From the NCBI GenBank assembly GCA_019648995.1, contig BLXT01004995.1, positions 2,923,132 to 2,943,361 of the forward strand: a stretch of 20,230 nucleotides of DNA, written 5' to 3'. Origin of the DNA: Plakobranchus ocellatus. Its lineage: Eukaryota > Mollusca > Gastropoda > Plakobranchidae. How positions within the stretch are numbered: the first letter of the stretch is position 1; every line of letters starts with the position of its first letter. The notes under the pieces were generated by a model. That model was not told the DNA's origin and did not search any database. It saw nothing but the letters and a program-made list of their open reading frames with translations. Below are positions 18,430-20,230 of this stretch, one piece after another. A program made the translations under genes and the position numbers.

Positions 18430-19416
18430 AATATAGTCTAAATTGTTTTAAAATGCTCTCGTATTTTACTAAATACAGTGGACAGAAATAAGGATGACGA
18501 TTTGCTTTTCTTTATAACCATCACTGTTGATAAAATTGCTATGATATTAATTGTTCGTGAGTTGCTTTTATTCATACAAACACTCAATCTTTACATATAA
18601 ATTAAAATAAGCTCTCTAATTTTATAATGTGTTTTGATTGTGTGGGGTTTTTTTTAATTGTCTTCCCCCAGATAGAAAAATAGAAATAGCCTAACCATGC
18701 CTTATTGTTACTTCTCTCTTTTGCAGTGAAGGTGACTGGACTTTCTCCTTTTTTTTTCACCAATTTTATGACACAAAGGATTTTCAGATAATATTTTTAT
18801 CACAATATCTTTAACAAATTATTACTTTTTTAGAAGACAAGTTTCCCAAATTTTTCCTTAAAAAAATATAGTGATTACCATGAGGGCACCAACATTTGAG
18901 GATCAACCTTGCCAAAAAAAAAAAAAAACATATCAGTTCTTAGAAAATCGATGATAAGCTGAAGCCTGGCTACTTCAATCAATCTTCCACACAAGCCATG
19001 ACTGAAACGTCTCTAGAAGAATACATTTGCTCTTTGGCTCCCTGTAATGTTGGCAGATGTTTCTCCTGCCATCCATTTGTTTATTAAACCAGTACTCGTC
19101 CGATTGCTTGAGAAACTCTCCGCATAAGTAGTGACAGTAACTTAGGGGACACAAAACAAAATTATAATTGCTTTTAGACTTGGTTTGGATATTTAAGGTT
19201 TTGCTTGAAGCCCACTGATGTAAGGCGTTACTTCCAAAAATAATGGACGTAGTGAAATCGATAAACAAATAAATCTTTTTTAATCCATTCTTTAGAGATA
19301 TGGATTTGATGTGCTTTTCTCAGTAAAGAATCCTTACTTTTCTTTAACATTTTCCGCAAAAGTGTAGCATAAGGCAAACACTGCCATGCACTCTCATATT
19401 ATCATCAAGATCAATT
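18430..19416. other. AT-rich non-coding stretch
   Basis: A good acceptor-like tract (TTACTTCTCTCTTTTGCAG, ending 18726) is followed by about 85 bases open in one frame, without a clear donor. The minus-strand frame 18975-19268 (97 codons) is the longest open frame here not made of repeats. It shows no motif or domain I recognise. No gene is called. Confidence 0.45.
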
Positions 19417-19447
19417 TGTGTGTGTGTGTGTGTGTGCGTGTGTGTGC
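19417..19447. repeat. (TG)n microsatellite
   Basis: TG dinucleotides with two CG interruptions. The frame 19420-19665 starts inside it and has no recognisable domain. Confidence 0.95.
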
Positions 19448-19712
19448 GTTCATTGCCTGGGCCGAAGGTTATTTGCACGAAGTTCGTTTTTATGAGTATT
19501 TTGGATGCTTATGAATTTGACTTGATAAACTTACATTTGACAACAGGATTGTGTAACAATGAACATAAGAGATCATTCAGGAAAAATCTGTATCGATTGT
19601 TATCATGCTTCATGCATAATAATGTGGAACGATGTGGTCTACATGTTTTGAAGATGATTCTATGAATAAGATTATGAAGAAGTCCGGTTGAGCACAGTTT
19701 TCCTGCAACAGA

Positions 19713-19728
19713 TACAATAATTATTGTA
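19713..19728. repeat. 16-base perfect palindrome
   Basis: TACAATAATTATTGTA is its own reverse complement. It could be a binding site for a symmetric dimer, or chance in AT-rich DNA. Confidence 0.8.
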
Positions 19729-19948
19729 AAATGTCTAAGACTGTTATAAACTTATTGCCAGTAAAGCTTTGAGTCTGTTATTTAAAAAACAGAAAAAGGA
19801 AAACGTCATTCATCTACAAAATGATGATTCTAACATTTTGTTTTACAATTTGGCTGAAAGCAGATGAATTTTGAAAAAGGATGAAATTTTAAGAAAAATT
19901 GTTTCTAAAAAGATGACCGCACTATTTGGACATGTTTTCGGACCCGTT

Positions 19949-19950
<2 letters not shown>

Positions 19951-20014
<64 letters not shown>

Positions 20015-20146
20015 ATCCAGCTATCTAACCATCAATCTGTCTATCCATCTATTTATCTTTTTATCTACATGTCTATCTATTTAATTATCTATCTTTCTCT
20101 TTTGCCTTCCCTCTATTTCTCATTCCTTCTCTCTATGTCTCTGGCC

Positions 20147-20185
<39 letters not shown>

Positions 20186-20230
20186 TTCTCGCCTCTCCCC
20201 GCCCTCCTCTCTCTATCTCTTTATCTATCA
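19951..20230. repeat. (ATCT)15 then degenerate ATCT and (CT)n block
   Basis: A pure run of 15 ATCT units (19951-20010) decays into mixed ATCT-like units (to about 20095) and then CT-rich sequence to the end of the window. The order, ATCT next to CT, mirrors the start of the window and 9506-9700. Confidence 0.95.

Noticed and set aside
18727..18812. Possible exon after TTACTTCTCTCTTTTGCAG
   Set aside because: Good acceptor, but two of the three phases stay open only by reading poly-T as Phe, and no donor is evident.
18975..19268. 97-codon minus frame without simple repeats
   Set aside because: No motif, domain or splice context recognised; length is within chance for an AT-rich 20 kb window.
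1..20230. Cephalopod origin suggested by CT/TA/ATCT microsatellites and SINEs
   Set aside because: The common cephalopod SINE sequence I would expect in 20 kb was not seen; microsatellite style alone is not diagnostic.
1..20230. CRISPR array, bacterial operon or phage signal
   Set aside because: The repeats are microsatellites or duplications without regular spacers, and no prokaryote-like coding density is present.

Overview
The window looks like AT-rich, non-coding nuclear DNA from an animal, most likely an invertebrate. The grounds are dense microsatellites of many kinds (CT, TA, CA/TG, GA, TTG, ATCT), several tRNA-derived SINE-like copies, small inverted-repeat elements, local duplications and no convincing long coding region. 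Nothing resembles a bacterial operon, ribosome-binding site or plasmid gene. The taxon cannot be fixed from the sequence. I considered a cephalopod but did not see the SINE type I would expect there.

Layout. 1-215 is a compound CT/TA/ATCT microsatellite. 216-5400 holds four copies of one SINE-like family (family A: 1137-1265 minus; 2480-2610, 3350-3483 and 5186-5345 plus), a (TTG)22 array, a long polypyrimidine tract (3844-4130), one copy of a second repeat family (B, 4229-4386) and a tRNA-like SINE head of a different type (4616-4710). 5400-7380 is mostly featureless, with pyrimidine-rich stretches. 7380-8610 is a cluster: an inverted-repeat MITE-like element, then two copies of a non-coding module flanking a second, shorter inverted-repeat element. 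8610-10660 holds the second family B copy and a long CT/ATCT array. 10730-11290 is a tandem array in which a 161-base unit alternates with GA tracts. 12026-12828 has a 49/47-base tandem duplication and a 48-base inverted repeat. 13000-16440 is mostly unique AT-rich DNA with CA, TA, TG and GA microsatellites. 16440-18430 contains two possible coding exons in matching phase, with a 195-base tandem dimer and the fifth family A copy in the intervening putative intron. The rest is AT-rich DNA ending in a (ATCT)15 plus CT block.

Genes. No gene can be called with confidence. The long open frames come from simple repeats or SINE sequence. The best coding candidates are short acceptor-bounded frames (1975-2029; 9092-9185; 16466-16522 with 18240-18316), which need transcript evidence. 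If any are real, the window is probably the introns or 3' end of a large gene. Otherwise it is intergenic.
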